Origin: Kiritimatiellia bacterium
Lineage (GTDB): Bacteria > Verrucomicrobiota > Kiritimatiellia > RFP12 > UBA1067
Assembly (NCBI GenBank): GCA_900767325.1
Contig: CAAFYT010000017.1
Coordinates: 1 to 28,127 of the forward strand
DNA: 28,127 nucleotides
Direction of reading: 5' to 3'
Within the stretch, counting starts at the first letter, position 1. Every line of letters begins with the position of its first letter. The translations under genes and the position numbers were made by a program. Shown here piece after piece: positions 12,913 to 20,950 of this stretch. A model generated the notes under the pieces. It was not told the origin of the DNA, did not search any database, and saw nothing but the letters and a program-made list of their open reading frames with translations.

Positions 12913-14911
12913 ACTTGTCATCGACGGGCGCGAGATCCTCGCAGAGGAGGGAAGCACGATCCTTGCGGCGGCGACCGGGGCGGGACTCGAGATTCCGAAC
13001 CTCTGTCTCGCGGAGGGGCTGGAGCCGTATGGCGCATGCGGGCTGTGCGTGGTCGAGGTGGAGAAGTGCCCGAAGCTGCTGCGCTCCTGCGCGGCGAAGG
13101 TCGCGGAGGGGATGGTCGTCACGACGCGGAGCCCGCGCGTGCTCGCGGCGCGCAAACTGGCGCTGGAGCTTCTGATGAGCGATCACGACGGCGACTGCCT
13201 CGGACCTTGCCGGCTCAACTGCCCGGCGCAGACGGACTGTCAGCGCTATGTCAGGGAGATCGCCGAGGGGCGTTTCGCGGACGCGGTGGCGACGGTCAAG
13301 GAGACGTTTCCGCTCCCGGCGTCAATCGGCAGGGTGTGTCCGCATCCGTGTGAGGCGCAGTGTCGCCGTTCGCTGGTGGAGGAGCCGATTTCAATCGCGG
13401 CGCTCAAGGCCTACGCGGCCGATTGGGTGCGCGAGCATCACGCGGAGCGCGAAGTCGCAACGGCGCAACCGACGGGGAAGCGCGTGAGCATCGTCGGGGG
13501 AGGTCCGGCGGGGCTTTCCGCGGCAACGCGCCTCGCCCGGCTCGGCCATGCGGTCACGATCTACGAGCAGATGCCGGAGATGGGCGGCATGCTGCGCTAC
13601 GGCATACCCGCGTATCGCCTGCCGAAGGATGTCCTGAAGTACGAGACCGATGCGATCGCCGCGCTCGGCGTCAGGTTCGTGAACGGCTTCAAGGTCGGGC
13701 GCGACGCCACGCTCCGGGAGCTGCGCCGGGGGTGCGATGCGCTGATCGTCGCCAATGGCGCGTGGAGGTCGACACCGCTTCGCATCGCGGGCGTCGAACT
13801 GCGCGGCGCGTGGGGCGGAATCGATTTTCTGCGGGAGGTCGCCTGCGGTCGGGATGTGCGCCTCGGCGAGCGAGTCGCGGTCATCGGCGGCGGCAATACG
13901 GCAATGGACGCCTGCCGCACGGCGGTTCGCCTGGGCGCGAAGGAGGTCTCGGTCGTCTACCGGCGCACACGAGGGGAAATGCCGGCCGAGGCCTTCGAGA
14001 TCGCCGAGGCGGAGCGCGAGGGCGTTGCGTTCAGGTTTCTCAGGGGGCCTGCGGAGATCCTCGGCGAGGATGGTCGCGTTACAGGGCTCAAGATGCAGGT
14101 CATGGAGCTGGGCGAACCGGATGAGCGCGGGCGGAGGAGGCCCGTCGCGATCCCGGGGCGGGTGGAGAGTCTCAAGGTCGACGCGGTCATCATCGCAGTC
14201 GGACAGCAAAACGACCCGGAGGGCTTCGAGGCGCTGCCGGTCACGGCGCGCGGAACGATCGAGGCGAACAGAGGGGATTGCTCGACGGCGCTCGACGGCG
14301 TCTTCGCCTGCGGGGACAACATCAACGAGGGGGCGGGTTACGCAATTTCGGCGATCGCGCTGGCGAACGAAGCGGCGCGGGGGGTCGATGCGTACCTGCG
14401 GGGCGAGCGGTCTGCGCCGGTGAAGCCGATCGTCTCGACGCGCAACGTCACGGCGCGGGACTATCGCGACGAGCCCAGGAAGATGCGCGTGGCGGCGATC
14501 TCCTCGCCGGAACAGGCGCGCGCGGAGGCTCAGCGCTGTCTCGCCTGCGGCTGCCACGACTTCGACGGGTGCAAGCTCATCCGCCTCGCCAACCAAACGA
14601 GGGTCGATGGACTGCGTCTTCGGGGCGAGTTTCACCCGGGTTTCGTGGAGCGGGAATTGAAGGCAATCGAGCGCAACCAACGCAAGTGCATTGGCTGCAA
14701 CCAGTGCGTGCGCATCTGCGAGGAGATTGCCGGGAAGGGGCTGTTGGGACTCGTCGGGCGTGGGTTCAAGACCGTGATCAAGCCGGAGTTCCGCGGAACG
14801 GATGCGGTGAGCGGCTGCCGCGCGTGCCATCGGTGCGTCGACGCCTGTCCGACGGGTGCGCTGAGATTGCTTGGACAACAGGAAGAAAAAACGGAAAAGG
14901 AGGAGAAATGA
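12905..14911 (+). CDS. stnC: Stn transhydrogenase subunit C, [2Fe-2S]/NfnB-like flavoprotein/ferredoxin fusion
   Basis: The 668-residue protein combines three modules. Residues 1-90 are a plant-type [2Fe-2S] domain (C34, C45, C48, C62) as in NuoG or HydA. HDGDCLGPCRLNCPAQTDC leads into a GltD/NfnB-type domain with FAD loop VGGGPAGLSAATRLARLGH, NADP loop VIGGGNTAMDACRTAVRLGA, VYRRTRGEMPA and ACGDNINEGAGYA. The C-terminal 150 residues hold CLACGCHDFDGC, CIGCNQCVRIC and CRACHRCVDACP, the ferredoxin part of HydA/NuoG without any metal catalytic domain. This architecture is that of StnC, the NADP(H)-side subunit of the Sporomusa-type electron-bifurcating transhydrogenase. It should exchange electrons among NADPH, NADH and ferredoxin. 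It overlaps stnB by eight bases and the next gene by four. Confidence 0.83.
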   Translation: MVRLVIDGREILAEEGSTILAAATGAGLEIPNLCLAEGLEPYGACGLCVVEVEKCPKLLRSCAAKVAEGMVVTTRSPRVLAARKLALELLMSDHDGDCLGPCRLNCPAQTDCQRYVREIAEGRFADAVATVKETFPLPASIGRVCPHPCEAQCRRSLVEEPISIAALKAYAADWVREHHAEREVATAQPTGKRVSIVGGGPAGLSAATRLARLGHAVTIYEQMPEMGGMLRYGIPAYRLPKDVLKYETDAIAALGVRFVNGFKVGRDATLRELRRGCDALIVANGAWRSTPLRIAGVELRGAWGGIDFLREVACGRDVRLGERVAVIGGGNTAMDACRTAVRLGAKEVSVVYRRTRGEMPAEAFEIAEAEREGVAFRFLRGPAEILGEDGRVTGLKMQVMELGEPDERGRRRPVAIPGRVESLKVDAVIIAVGQQNDPEGFEALPVTARGTIEANRGDCSTALDGVFACGDNINEGAGYAISAIALANEAARGVDAYLRGERSAPVKPIVSTRNVTARDYRDEPRKMRVAAISSPEQARAEAQRCLACGCHDFDGCKLIRLANQTRVDGLRLRGEFHPGFVERELKAIERNQRKCIGCNQCVRICEEIAGKGLLGLVGRGFKTVIKPEFRGTDAVSGCRACHRCVDACPTGALRLLGQQEEKTEKEEK

Positions 14912-15795
14912 GACGATTCACCCTGGCGCTCGCACTGGCGGCGCTTGCAACCTCGGTTTCGGCATCGTGCGGAAAGTCAACGCCGCCTGGTTTCACGGAC
15001 GATCTCGACGCGGCTCTCGCCGAGGCGCAGCGGGGCGGCAAACTGGTCTTCGCGGTGTTCTCCGGCAGCGACTGGTGCGGCTACTGCAAGAAGCTGGAGA
15101 GCGAGGTGCTGTCGCAAGGGGAGTTCGTCGCGCGTCTGACGAACGAGTTCGCCCTCGTCTTCATCGACAGCCCCAGGGACAAGTCGCTCCTCTCGGAGAA
15201 GGCCGTCGTGGAGAATCCGAAGCTGACGCGCCAGTTCGGGGTGCGTGGTTTTCCGACGGTTCTGATCCTTTCCGCGACAGGCGAGAAGCTCAGGTCGATG
15301 GGCTACATGCCGGGTGGTGCGAAGGGGTATGCGGAGCAGGTGCTTTCGGTTCGGGAGCTGCTGGCGATCGAGGCCCTGGAGAACGGCAGCGCCGAGCGGA
15401 TCCGCAGAATACACGAGTTCCTTCGTGATCGCGGCACGTTTTTCCAGGTTCGCAATCGGCGACTCGTGAACGAGATCCTCGCGGCCGATCCGGAGGGCAA
15501 GCTGGGCTACCGCGATGCGTACGCGTTCTTCACGGCCGTCGAGCCGACGGACAACAGGATATCCGAGGTTCTGCAGACGTTCGAGGAGGATTGTGCGCGG
15601 ATTCGCGCGCAGCATCCGGGGGACGAGGCGGCGGCGGAGACGGAGATCAAGGCGAAGCTCCATCCGCAGGTCATCGCGGAGTTTCGGCGCATGAGCGCCG
15701 CGCTTTCCGGGGCGAAGGTTCCGGCGCATGTCGAGAGCGACAAGCGCAAGGTGCTCGCGGCTCTCGACGACCTGATCGTCCGCTTCGGGAAATGA
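14908..15795 (+). CDS. secreted thioredoxin-like protein
   Basis: The 295-residue protein has a signal peptide (1-19, cleavage after SVSA), then a thioredoxin-fold domain with active site DWCGYCK (C57, C60) and the cis-Pro loop VRGFPTVLIL. C21 just after the cleavage site is not in a proper lipobox. The C-terminal 150 residues are mostly helical and charged and I do not recognise them. The WCxYC form with GSDWC is common in periplasmic thioredoxin_7-type proteins of this kind of bacterium. AGGAG lies two bases before the start, inside the end of stnC (ATGA overlap). It may take electrons from the DsbD-like protein encoded upstream of the chain; that partnership is inference. Confidence 0.8.
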   Translation: MRRFTLALALAALATSVSASCGKSTPPGFTDDLDAALAEAQRGGKLVFAVFSGSDWCGYCKKLESEVLSQGEFVARLTNEFALVFIDSPRDKSLLSEKAVVENPKLTRQFGVRGFPTVLILSATGEKLRSMGYMPGGAKGYAEQVLSVRELLAIEALENGSAERIRRIHEFLRDRGTFFQVRNRRLVNEILAADPEGKLGYRDAYAFFTAVEPTDNRISEVLQTFEEDCARIRAQHPGDEAAAETEIKAKLHPQVIAEFRRMSAALSGAKVPAHVESDKRKVLAALDDLIVRFGK

Positions 15796-15848
15796 ACTCC
15801 TTTCACGCGTGCGGCGACGCAGAACGCTGGAAGAGAGACTCCGTTTTG

Positions 15849-15857
15849 TGGTATAAT
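15849..15857 (+). promoter_or_regulatory. extended -10 promoter of purA
   Basis: TGG followed by a perfect TATAAT (15852-15857) forms the extended -10 GGTATAAT. No good -35 is found. The expected start is near 15864, only about five bases before the purA ATG at 15869, and there is no Shine-Dalgarno sequence between them. Confidence 0.75.
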
Positions 15858-15868
15858 ACGAACTACCT

Positions 15869-17146
15869 ATGAATACAGTACTGATCGGAGCCCAATGGGG
15901 AGACGAGGGCAAGGGAAAGGTCATTGACTTCCTGACCGAAGAAGCGGATGTCGTCGTGCGCTTCCAGGGCGGGTCCAACGCCGGGCATACCGTGGTCGTC
16001 GGCGACAAGAAGTACGTTTTGCACCTCGTGCCCTCGGGCATTCTGCACAACGGCAAGCATTGCGTGATCGGCAACGGCGTCGTCATGGATCCGTTCGATC
16101 TGATGAACGAACTGGAGCAGGTCGAGAGCTGGGGCTTCGAGCTGCGCGGGCGCTTCCACATCTCCGAGCGCGCGCACATGGTGATGCAGTGGCATCGCGC
16201 CATCGACAAGGCCGAGGAGGCGGCTCGACCCGTCGGCCGGAAGATCGGCACGACGGGCCGCGGAATCGGTCCCGCCTACGCGGCGAAGGTCGGGCGCTCG
16301 GGCATGCGCGTCGGCGACATTCTCAAGCCGAATTTCCCGGACCTCGTCCGCGATCAGGTCGAGGATGCGAACCGTGTGCTGAAGGCGCTGGGCGCGCAGG
16401 CGCTCGACGCGGAGGAGATGGTCGAGCTCTACACCCCGATGGCGCGCGCCCTCATGCCGTACGTCACGGATACGATCCAGCTCCTGCATGAGAACCTCGA
16501 GGCGAGGAAGTCGATTCTCTTCGAGGGCGCGCAGGCGACGATGCTGGACATCGACTTCGGCACGTATCCCTTCGTCACGTCGTCGAATCCGACGGCAGGC
16601 GGGGCCTGCACGGGCAGCGGCATCTCGCCGCGTTCGATCGACCGCGTGATCGGCGTGCTGAAGCTCTACACGACTCGCGTGGGAGAAGGTCCCTTTCCGA
16701 CGGAGCTCACGGATGCGGATGGCGAGACGCTGCGTCAGCGCGGCGGGGAATATGGGGCGACGACGGGTCGCCCTCGGCGGTGCGGCTGGTTCGATGCGGT
16801 GGTTGCGAAGTACGCGCAGCGCATCAACGGCATCGACTTCTGGGCGATGACGAAACTCGACGTTCTCGACGAGTTCAGGACCGTGAAGATCTGCACGGGC
16901 TATCGGCGCAAGGACGGCTTCGTCTACACCACGTTCCCGGCCGATCTGGCCGTGTTGGACTCGTGCGAGCCAGTCTACGAGGAGCTGCCCGGCTGGCAGT
17001 GCGAGACTTCGAAGATCACGAAATTCGACGATTTGCCGGAGAACGCGAAATCCTACGTGAAGCGGGTTCTCGAGCTCGTCGGCGGAAAGCTCGGCGTGCT
17101 TTCCGTCGGACCGGCCCGTGAAACCACGCTGCGAATCGGCATTTGA
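15869..17146 (+). CDS. purA: adenylosuccinate synthetase
   Basis: PurA joins IMP and aspartate using GTP, the first committed step to AMP. The protein has 425 residues, the usual length, and is colinear with the family: IGAQWGDEGKGK (phosphate loop, from residue 7), GGSNAGHTV, GTTGRGIGPAY, FEGAQATMLDIDFGTYPFVTSSN and TKLDVLDEF. The C-terminal GPARETTLRI motif is intact. The ATG is fixed by the N-terminal pattern MNTVLIGAQWGDEGKGK; just upstream lies only the -10 box, so the mRNA is probably leaderless. Its end overlaps or abuts nadB, another user of aspartate. Confidence 0.97.
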   Translation: MNTVLIGAQWGDEGKGKVIDFLTEEADVVVRFQGGSNAGHTVVVGDKKYVLHLVPSGILHNGKHCVIGNGVVMDPFDLMNELEQVESWGFELRGRFHISERAHMVMQWHRAIDKAEEAARPVGRKIGTTGRGIGPAYAAKVGRSGMRVGDILKPNFPDLVRDQVEDANRVLKALGAQALDAEEMVELYTPMARALMPYVTDTIQLLHENLEARKSILFEGAQATMLDIDFGTYPFVTSSNPTAGGACTGSGISPRSIDRVIGVLKLYTTRVGEGPFPTELTDADGETLRQRGGEYGATTGRPRRCGWFDAVVAKYAQRINGIDFWAMTKLDVLDEFRTVKICTGYRRKDGFVYTTFPADLAVLDSCEPVYEELPGWQCETSKITKFDDLPENAKSYVKRVLELVGGKLGVLSVGPARETTLRIGI

Positions 17147-18731
17147 GTTGAACGTCGTCGATTGCGATTACTTCGTCGTCGGGTCCGGCATGGCCGGGCT
17201 CATGAGCGCCTTGCATCTGGCCTCGTACGGTTCGGTCACGCTGGTCACGAAAGGTCGGCTTCAGGATTGCAACACCAACTTCGCCCAGGGCGGAATCTGC
17301 TGTGTGATGGATCCGGCGGATACGTTCGACAAGCACGCCCGCGACACGATGATCGCCGGCGCCTGGTTGGGCAAGACGGAGGTGGTGCACGAGATCTGCG
17401 AGCATGCGCCCGAGGGCATCCAGGATCTCGTCGACTGCGGCGTGCGCTTCGCCAGGAAGGGCGATGGCTCCTGGGATCTGACGCGCGAGGGCGGGCACAG
17501 CGCGCGGCGCATTCTCCACGCGGGCGACATCACCGGCGAGAAGTGCGAGGCGGCGATGATCCGGCGCGTGAGGTCCTCCGGGGCCGATATCCGCGAGCGT
17601 ACGATCGTGATCGACCTCATCATGACGCGGCGGCTGGGGCTCGCGGGAGAGAACCGCTGCGTCGGCGCCTATGTGCTGAACAAGGAGAGCGGCGAGATCT
17701 ACGCCATCAGGTCCGCGAACACGATTCTCGCCACGGGCGGGTGCGGCAAGGTCTATCTCTACACCTGCAACCCCGATACGGCGACGGGCGACGGCATCGC
17801 CCTCGCCTGGCGCGCCGGCGCGAAGATCGAAAACATGGAGTTCATCCAGTTCCATCCGACGTGTCTCTACCATCCGCTGGCGAAGCGCTTTCTGATTTCC
17901 GAGGCGGTGCGTGGCGAAGGCGCCGTGCTGGTCGATCGGCACGGGCATGAATTCATGCGGAAGTACGACCCGCGCGGATCTCTGGCGCCGCGCGACATCG
18001 TTGCGCGCAACATCGATTCGGAGATGAAGCGCACGGGCGACGACTGCGTGTTCCTCGACATTCGCAAGCGAGGCCGCGCCTATCTCAAGACGCGTTTCCC
18101 GAACATCTACTGCAAGTGCCTCGAATTCGGCATCGACATGGCGAAGGATCTCATACCGGTCGTTCCGGCCGCGCATTACACCTGCGGCGGGATTCTGGCG
18201 TCAACCGACGGCCGCACGTCGATCCGGGGGCTTTCGGCCGTCGGCGAATGCGCTTCGACGGGGCTTCATGGCGCCAATCGGCTGGCCTCGAACTCCCTGA
18301 TGGAGGCGCTTGTCTGCGCTCGGCTGACCGCGGCCCGGCTCGGTCCGCATCCGGAGAGAGGTCGGCTGCCGCGAATTCCGGCGTGGAAGATCGGCAACGC
18401 CGTTCCGCCAGACGAGGCCGTGCTCGTTTCGCACATGTGGGATGAGATCCGCCGACTGATGTGGGACTATGTCGGCATCGTCCGCACCAACAAGCGTCTC
18501 GCGCGCGCGGCGCATCGCATCAAGATGCTCCGGCGCGAGATCCGCGACTACTACTTCCGCTATCTGGTCACTCCCGACACGCTCGAATTGCGCAATCTCG
18601 CGGTTTGCGCCGAGCTGATCGTAAAGTCGGCCCAGCGCCGCCATGAGTCGCGCGGGCTTCACTACACCCTCGACTATCCGCGTATGTCGAAGAAGGCGAG
18701 GCAGACGATTCTGCCGGGGTTCAATGGATAA
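17118..18731 (+). CDS. nadB: L-aspartate oxidase
   Basis: NadB oxidises L-aspartate to iminoaspartate with FAD, starting NAD synthesis; in an anaerobe fumarate is the likely acceptor. The protein (537 residues from GTG 17118) has the FAD loop VVGSGMAGLMSALHLASYG, NTNFAQGGI, the substrate-side HPTCLYHP and SEAVRGEGAVL, the R of PRDIVARNID, HYTCGGI and the NadB-type GLHGANRLASNSLMEALV. The start is uncertain. GTG at 17118 would overlap purA by 29 bases. TTG at 17148, one base after the purA stop, gives MNVVDCDYFVVGSG, which fits the family well. Neither has a clear ribosome site. nadA and nadC are not in the window. The next gene overlaps its end by eight bases. Confidence 0.92.
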   Translation: MKPRCESAFELNVVDCDYFVVGSGMAGLMSALHLASYGSVTLVTKGRLQDCNTNFAQGGICCVMDPADTFDKHARDTMIAGAWLGKTEVVHEICEHAPEGIQDLVDCGVRFARKGDGSWDLTREGGHSARRILHAGDITGEKCEAAMIRRVRSSGADIRERTIVIDLIMTRRLGLAGENRCVGAYVLNKESGEIYAIRSANTILATGGCGKVYLYTCNPDTATGDGIALAWRAGAKIENMEFIQFHPTCLYHPLAKRFLISEAVRGEGAVLVDRHGHEFMRKYDPRGSLAPRDIVARNIDSEMKRTGDDCVFLDIRKRGRAYLKTRFPNIYCKCLEFGIDMAKDLIPVVPAAHYTCGGILASTDGRTSIRGLSAVGECASTGLHGANRLASNSLMEALVCARLTAARLGPHPERGRLPRIPAWKIGNAVPPDEAVLVSHMWDEIRRLMWDYVGIVRTNKRLARAAHRIKMLRREIRDYYFRYLVTPDTLELRNLAVCAELIVKSAQRRHESRGLHYTLDYPRMSKKARQTILPGFNG

Positions 18732-19473
18732 CATACTGGAGATAAGGGATCTCAAGGTCTGGTTCCCGATCAAGAAGGGCGTCTTCTCGCGTGTCGTCGG
18801 GCATGTGAAGGCGGTGGACGGGGTTTCGTTCGACCTGCATCGCGGCGAGACGCTGGGTGTCGTCGGGGAATCGGGCAGCGGGAAGTCGACGATCGCGCGC
18901 GTCGTCTCGGGGTTGCAGAAGCCTACGGCGGGCGAGGTGAGGGCGTTCGGGCGCGTGGCGATGATCTTTCAGGATCCCCTCGGCAGTCTGAACCCGCGCA
19001 TGACGGTTCGGGCGACGCTGGAGGAGGTGATCCGCCTGTCGCGTTCCGGAATCGCGGATCCGCGCGAAGAGGCCCTGCGACTCCTCGATCTGGTCGGCAT
19101 CGAATCCGCTGCGTTGGAGAAGTATCCCCACGAGTTCTCCGGCGGGCAGCGTCAGCGCATCTGCACGGCTCGCGCGATCGCCTCGGCTCCGGAGCTGCTG
19201 ATCTGCGACGAGGCGGTCAGCGCGCTCGACCTGTCGATCCGCGCGCAGGTTCTCGAGATGCTGGAGGATCTCAAGCGCCGTCTTTCGCTTTCGCTGATGT
19301 TCATCACGCACGACCTGGGCGTGGTCCAGCACGTAGCCGATCGCATCATCGTGATGAACCGCGGAAAGCTGGTAGAAGAAGGGCCTTGCGGACAAGTCCT
19401 CAAGACCCCTCGCGAGGACTACACCAGGTATCTGATGGCCTCGGTGCCGAAGATCGGCAAGCCGCTTACTTGA
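18724..19473 (+). CDS. oligopeptide-type ABC transporter ATPase (OppF/DppF family)
   Basis: The 249-residue ATPase energises uptake of peptides or similar solutes. Walker A is GESGSGKST (48-56), the Q-loop and adjoining sequence FQDPLGSLNPRMTV is the OppF/DppF hallmark, the signature is FSGGQRQR (138-145), Walker B LLICDEAVSALD and the H-loop ITHDLGVVQHVAD. The start at 18724 overlaps the nadB stop by eight bases; a longer frame from 18643 would add 27 Arg-rich residues unlike the family. The usual C-terminal zinc or oligopeptide extension of OppF is short here. No permease or binding protein is adjacent, so it must work with components encoded elsewhere. Its end overlaps, tail to tail, with the minus-strand gene. 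Confidence 0.88.
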   Translation: MDNILEIRDLKVWFPIKKGVFSRVVGHVKAVDGVSFDLHRGETLGVVGESGSGKSTIARVVSGLQKPTAGEVRAFGRVAMIFQDPLGSLNPRMTVRATLEEVIRLSRSGIADPREEALRLLDLVGIESAALEKYPHEFSGGQRQRICTARAIASAPELLICDEAVSALDLSIRAQVLEMLEDLKRRLSLSLMFITHDLGVVQHVADRIIVMNRGKLVEEGPCGQVLKTPREDYTRYLMASVPKIGKPLT

Positions 19474-19822
19474 CGGTCACGACGGAATTGAACGTGCCCT
19501 GGTCGTTCGGCATGGAGTTCTCGTTCTCCGGATCGGCGCACCAGGTTCCGTCGATGACGTACTTGTACTGGTAGGTTCCGGCGGCGAGCTTGATCGTCGT
19601 CGTGTAGAGGCCGCGACGGGCCTTGTAGGCGAGTTTCTTCGCCGAGGGATTCCAGTCGTTGAACTCGCCGGCGAGGCAGACCGTGTGGCCCTTGTCGCCG
19701 TGAATCGAGAACGTGACCGCCTTCGACGCCTTCGCCTTGGGCGCGGACTTCTTCGCGCACGCGGCGCATTTCTTCACCACGGTCTTCTTGGCCGGGCTCT
19801 TCTTCGTGCTCTTGACTTTCAT
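19466..19822 (-). CDS. lysine-rich protein with glycogen-binding (CBM48/AMPK-beta-like) domain
   Basis: The 118-residue protein has two parts. Residues 1-35 are Lys/Ala-rich and histone-tail-like (KSTKKSPAKKTVVKK, KKSAPKAKASK) with a C19-x2-C22 pair in the middle. Residues 36-118 form an early-set beta-sandwich of the isoamylase-N/AMPK-beta type: VCLAGEFNDWNP, KARRGLYTTTIKLAAGTYQYKYVIDGTW and DPENENSMPNDQGTFNSVV (read in segments) are the typical glycogen-binding pattern with conserved W and N. GGAAGG lies before the ATG on the minus strand. A longer frame from 19906 has no ribosome site. No signal peptide, so it is cytoplasmic. It may tether glycogen or DNA; function is unknown. It is the only minus-strand gene. 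Confidence 0.8.
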   Translation of the reverse strand: MKVKSTKKSPAKKTVVKKCAACAKKSAPKAKASKAVTFSIHGDKGHTVCLAGEFNDWNPSAKKLAYKARRGLYTTTIKLAAGTYQYKYVIDGTWCADPENENSMPNDQGTFNSVVTVK

Positions 19823-19884
19823 TGTTTTTCCTTCCTTTCGTTCAAAATATCTGTTTATCGTCCTGATATCCAGAGAACGGGCGT

Positions 19885-19914
19885 ATAGTATCTCACATTT
19901 TTTCAAAAAGTCAA
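19885..19914 (-). promoter_or_regulatory. promoter of the CBM48-domain gene
   Basis: On the minus strand TTGACT (19914-19909) and TACTAT (19890-19885) are 18 bp apart. The start would be near 19878, leaving a leader of about 55 bases before the ATG at 19822. The element lies in a short AT-rich divergent region shared with the ftsB-like gene, whose -10 begins only 23 bp away. Confidence 0.65.
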
Positions 19915-19933
19915 TGTTTTAGATTAAAAAATT

Positions 19934-19942
19934 TGATATACT
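19934..19942 (+). promoter_or_regulatory. extended -10 promoter of the ftsB-like gene
   Basis: TGA plus TATACT (19937-19942) forms an extended -10. No convincing -35 is seen at 17 bp (ATGTTT). The expected start is near 19949, directly before the ATG at 19950, and TTTTCGCC in between is no ribosome site, so the transcript would be leaderless. Confidence 0.55.
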
Positions 19943-19949
19943 TTTCGCC

Positions 19950-20240
19950 ATGAAAGAAGGACTCAAGGAGAGGGTTGCATCCATACTGACGTATCTGGCG
20001 CTGGCGGTCATCGTCATCGGCGGCGTGGTGATGATGTACCCGAACTATCGGCGTAGCGAATCGCTCAAGCGCCAGAACACCGAATTGGAGGATCGAATCG
20101 ACCGCAAGAAGCGCGAGATCGCCAAGCTGATCGAGTATCAGCGGCGCTTCCGGACCGATGCGGACTTCGTCGAGACCATCGCCCGGCAGAACCACCGCGT
20201 GTTCCCCGGCGAGCTGGTGTTCATCTTCGACAAGGAGTGA
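19950..20240 (+). CDS. FtsB/DivIC-like septum formation initiator
   Basis: The 96-residue bitopic protein has a short cytoplasmic start, one membrane helix (about 13-30, LTYLALAVIVIGGVVMMY), a coiled coil (about 34-65, rich in E, K, R and L) and the C-terminal motif DFVETIARQNHRVFPGELVF, which matches the family's YxExxAR...v.pGE pattern. Such proteins bridge FtsL and FtsQ in the divisome. No cell-wall cluster (ftsL, ftsI, mur) is next to it. The stop TGA overlaps the next start by one base (TGATG), with AAGGAG in its own last codons serving the next gene. Confidence 0.82.
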   Translation: MKEGLKERVASILTYLALAVIVIGGVVMMYPNYRRSESLKRQNTELEDRIDRKKREIAKLIEYQRRFRTDADFVETIARQNHRVFPGELVFIFDKE

Positions 20241-20950
20241 TGGGCAACTTCCTGCGATTGCTGTTGGGTCTCGCCCTGTTGCCGACTTGCTGGGGCTTCG
20301 CCCAGTCGTTCTGCGATTCCATCGCGCTGGCGGCTTCGACCGACGACGCCTTTGGCGCCGAGTCGATCGCGCTCTTCGGCGGGATCGCCGCCTTCGCCCT
20401 CGTCTGGGCGACGCTGGCGCATCCGGTGCGGGCGTATGTTCTCGGGCATGAGCTGACGCATGCGCTCTGGGGACTGCTCTTCGGAGCGCGCCCGAGCGAT
20501 GTTCGGGTCAGCGCCTCCGGCGGCAGCGTTCGGCTTACGAAGTCCAACGTTCTGATTACGCTCGCGCCCTACTTCTTCCCGTTCTACACCTTCCTCGTGA
20601 TCGTCTGCGCGCTCGTGACCTTCGCCTTTCTCCGTCCGCTGCCGTACCTGCCGCTCTGGATGTTTCTCGTTGGGTTCACCTGGGCGTTCCACTTGCTCTT
20701 CACCTTGCAGACCCTGGGGCAGCGCCAGCCGGACGTTCGGCTCTATGGGCGCATATTCTCGTGGGTCGTGATCTTCATCGGGAACGCGTGTGTCGTTCTC
20801 GTTTGGCTCGCCTGCACAACCAACCTCACGTTCGCGCAACTCGGCGGGTGTCTCGTGCATCGGATTCTCTCGGCGTACGCGACCACGGGCGTTGTGATCG
20901 TGGCCGTCTTCCGGTGGGGAAACGGCCTGTTCGGCGGGGAGGGGTCGTGA
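20240..20950 (+). CDS. M50-like membrane metallopeptidase homologue
   Basis: The 236-residue protein is mostly hydrophobic with about six membrane helices. H70-E71-L-T-H74 (LGHELTHALWGLLFGARP) is an H-E-x-x-H zinc motif inside a helix, followed by a glycine/serine-rich SASGGSVRL strand, as in site-2-protease or M50B-like proteins. I see no clear second motif (N-x-x-P-x-x-x-x-D) for the third ligand, so activity is uncertain. The start is the ATG at 20240, after AAGGAG; a GTG three bases before is possible. It lies between an ftsB-like gene and a sulfatase, overlapping both. Substrate unknown. Confidence 0.6.
   Translation: MGNFLRLLLGLALLPTCWGFAQSFCDSIALAASTDDAFGAESIALFGGIAAFALVWATLAHPVRAYVLGHELTHALWGLLFGARPSDVRVSASGGSVRLTKSNVLITLAPYFFPFYTFLVIVCALVTFAFLRPLPYLPLWMFLVGFTWAFHLLFTLQTLGQRQPDVRLYGRIFSWVVIFIGNACVVLVWLACTTNLTFAQLGGCLVHRILSAYATTGVVIVAVFRWGNGLFGGEGS

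Noticed and set aside
11005..13155. 716-residue minus-strand open frame
   Set aside because: It is antisense to stnA and stnB, very Arg/Ala/Asp-rich, and reflects the high GC of the real genes.
10868..14911. Complex I (nuoEFG), a bifurcating hydrogenase or a formate dehydrogenase
   Set aside because: No membrane subunits, no H-cluster cysteine motifs and no molybdopterin domain; the third protein is NfnB-like, which fits Stn.
15796..15848. Intrinsic terminator between the thioredoxin-like gene and purA
   Set aside because: Only a 4-bp GCGT/ACGC stem without a U-run can be formed.
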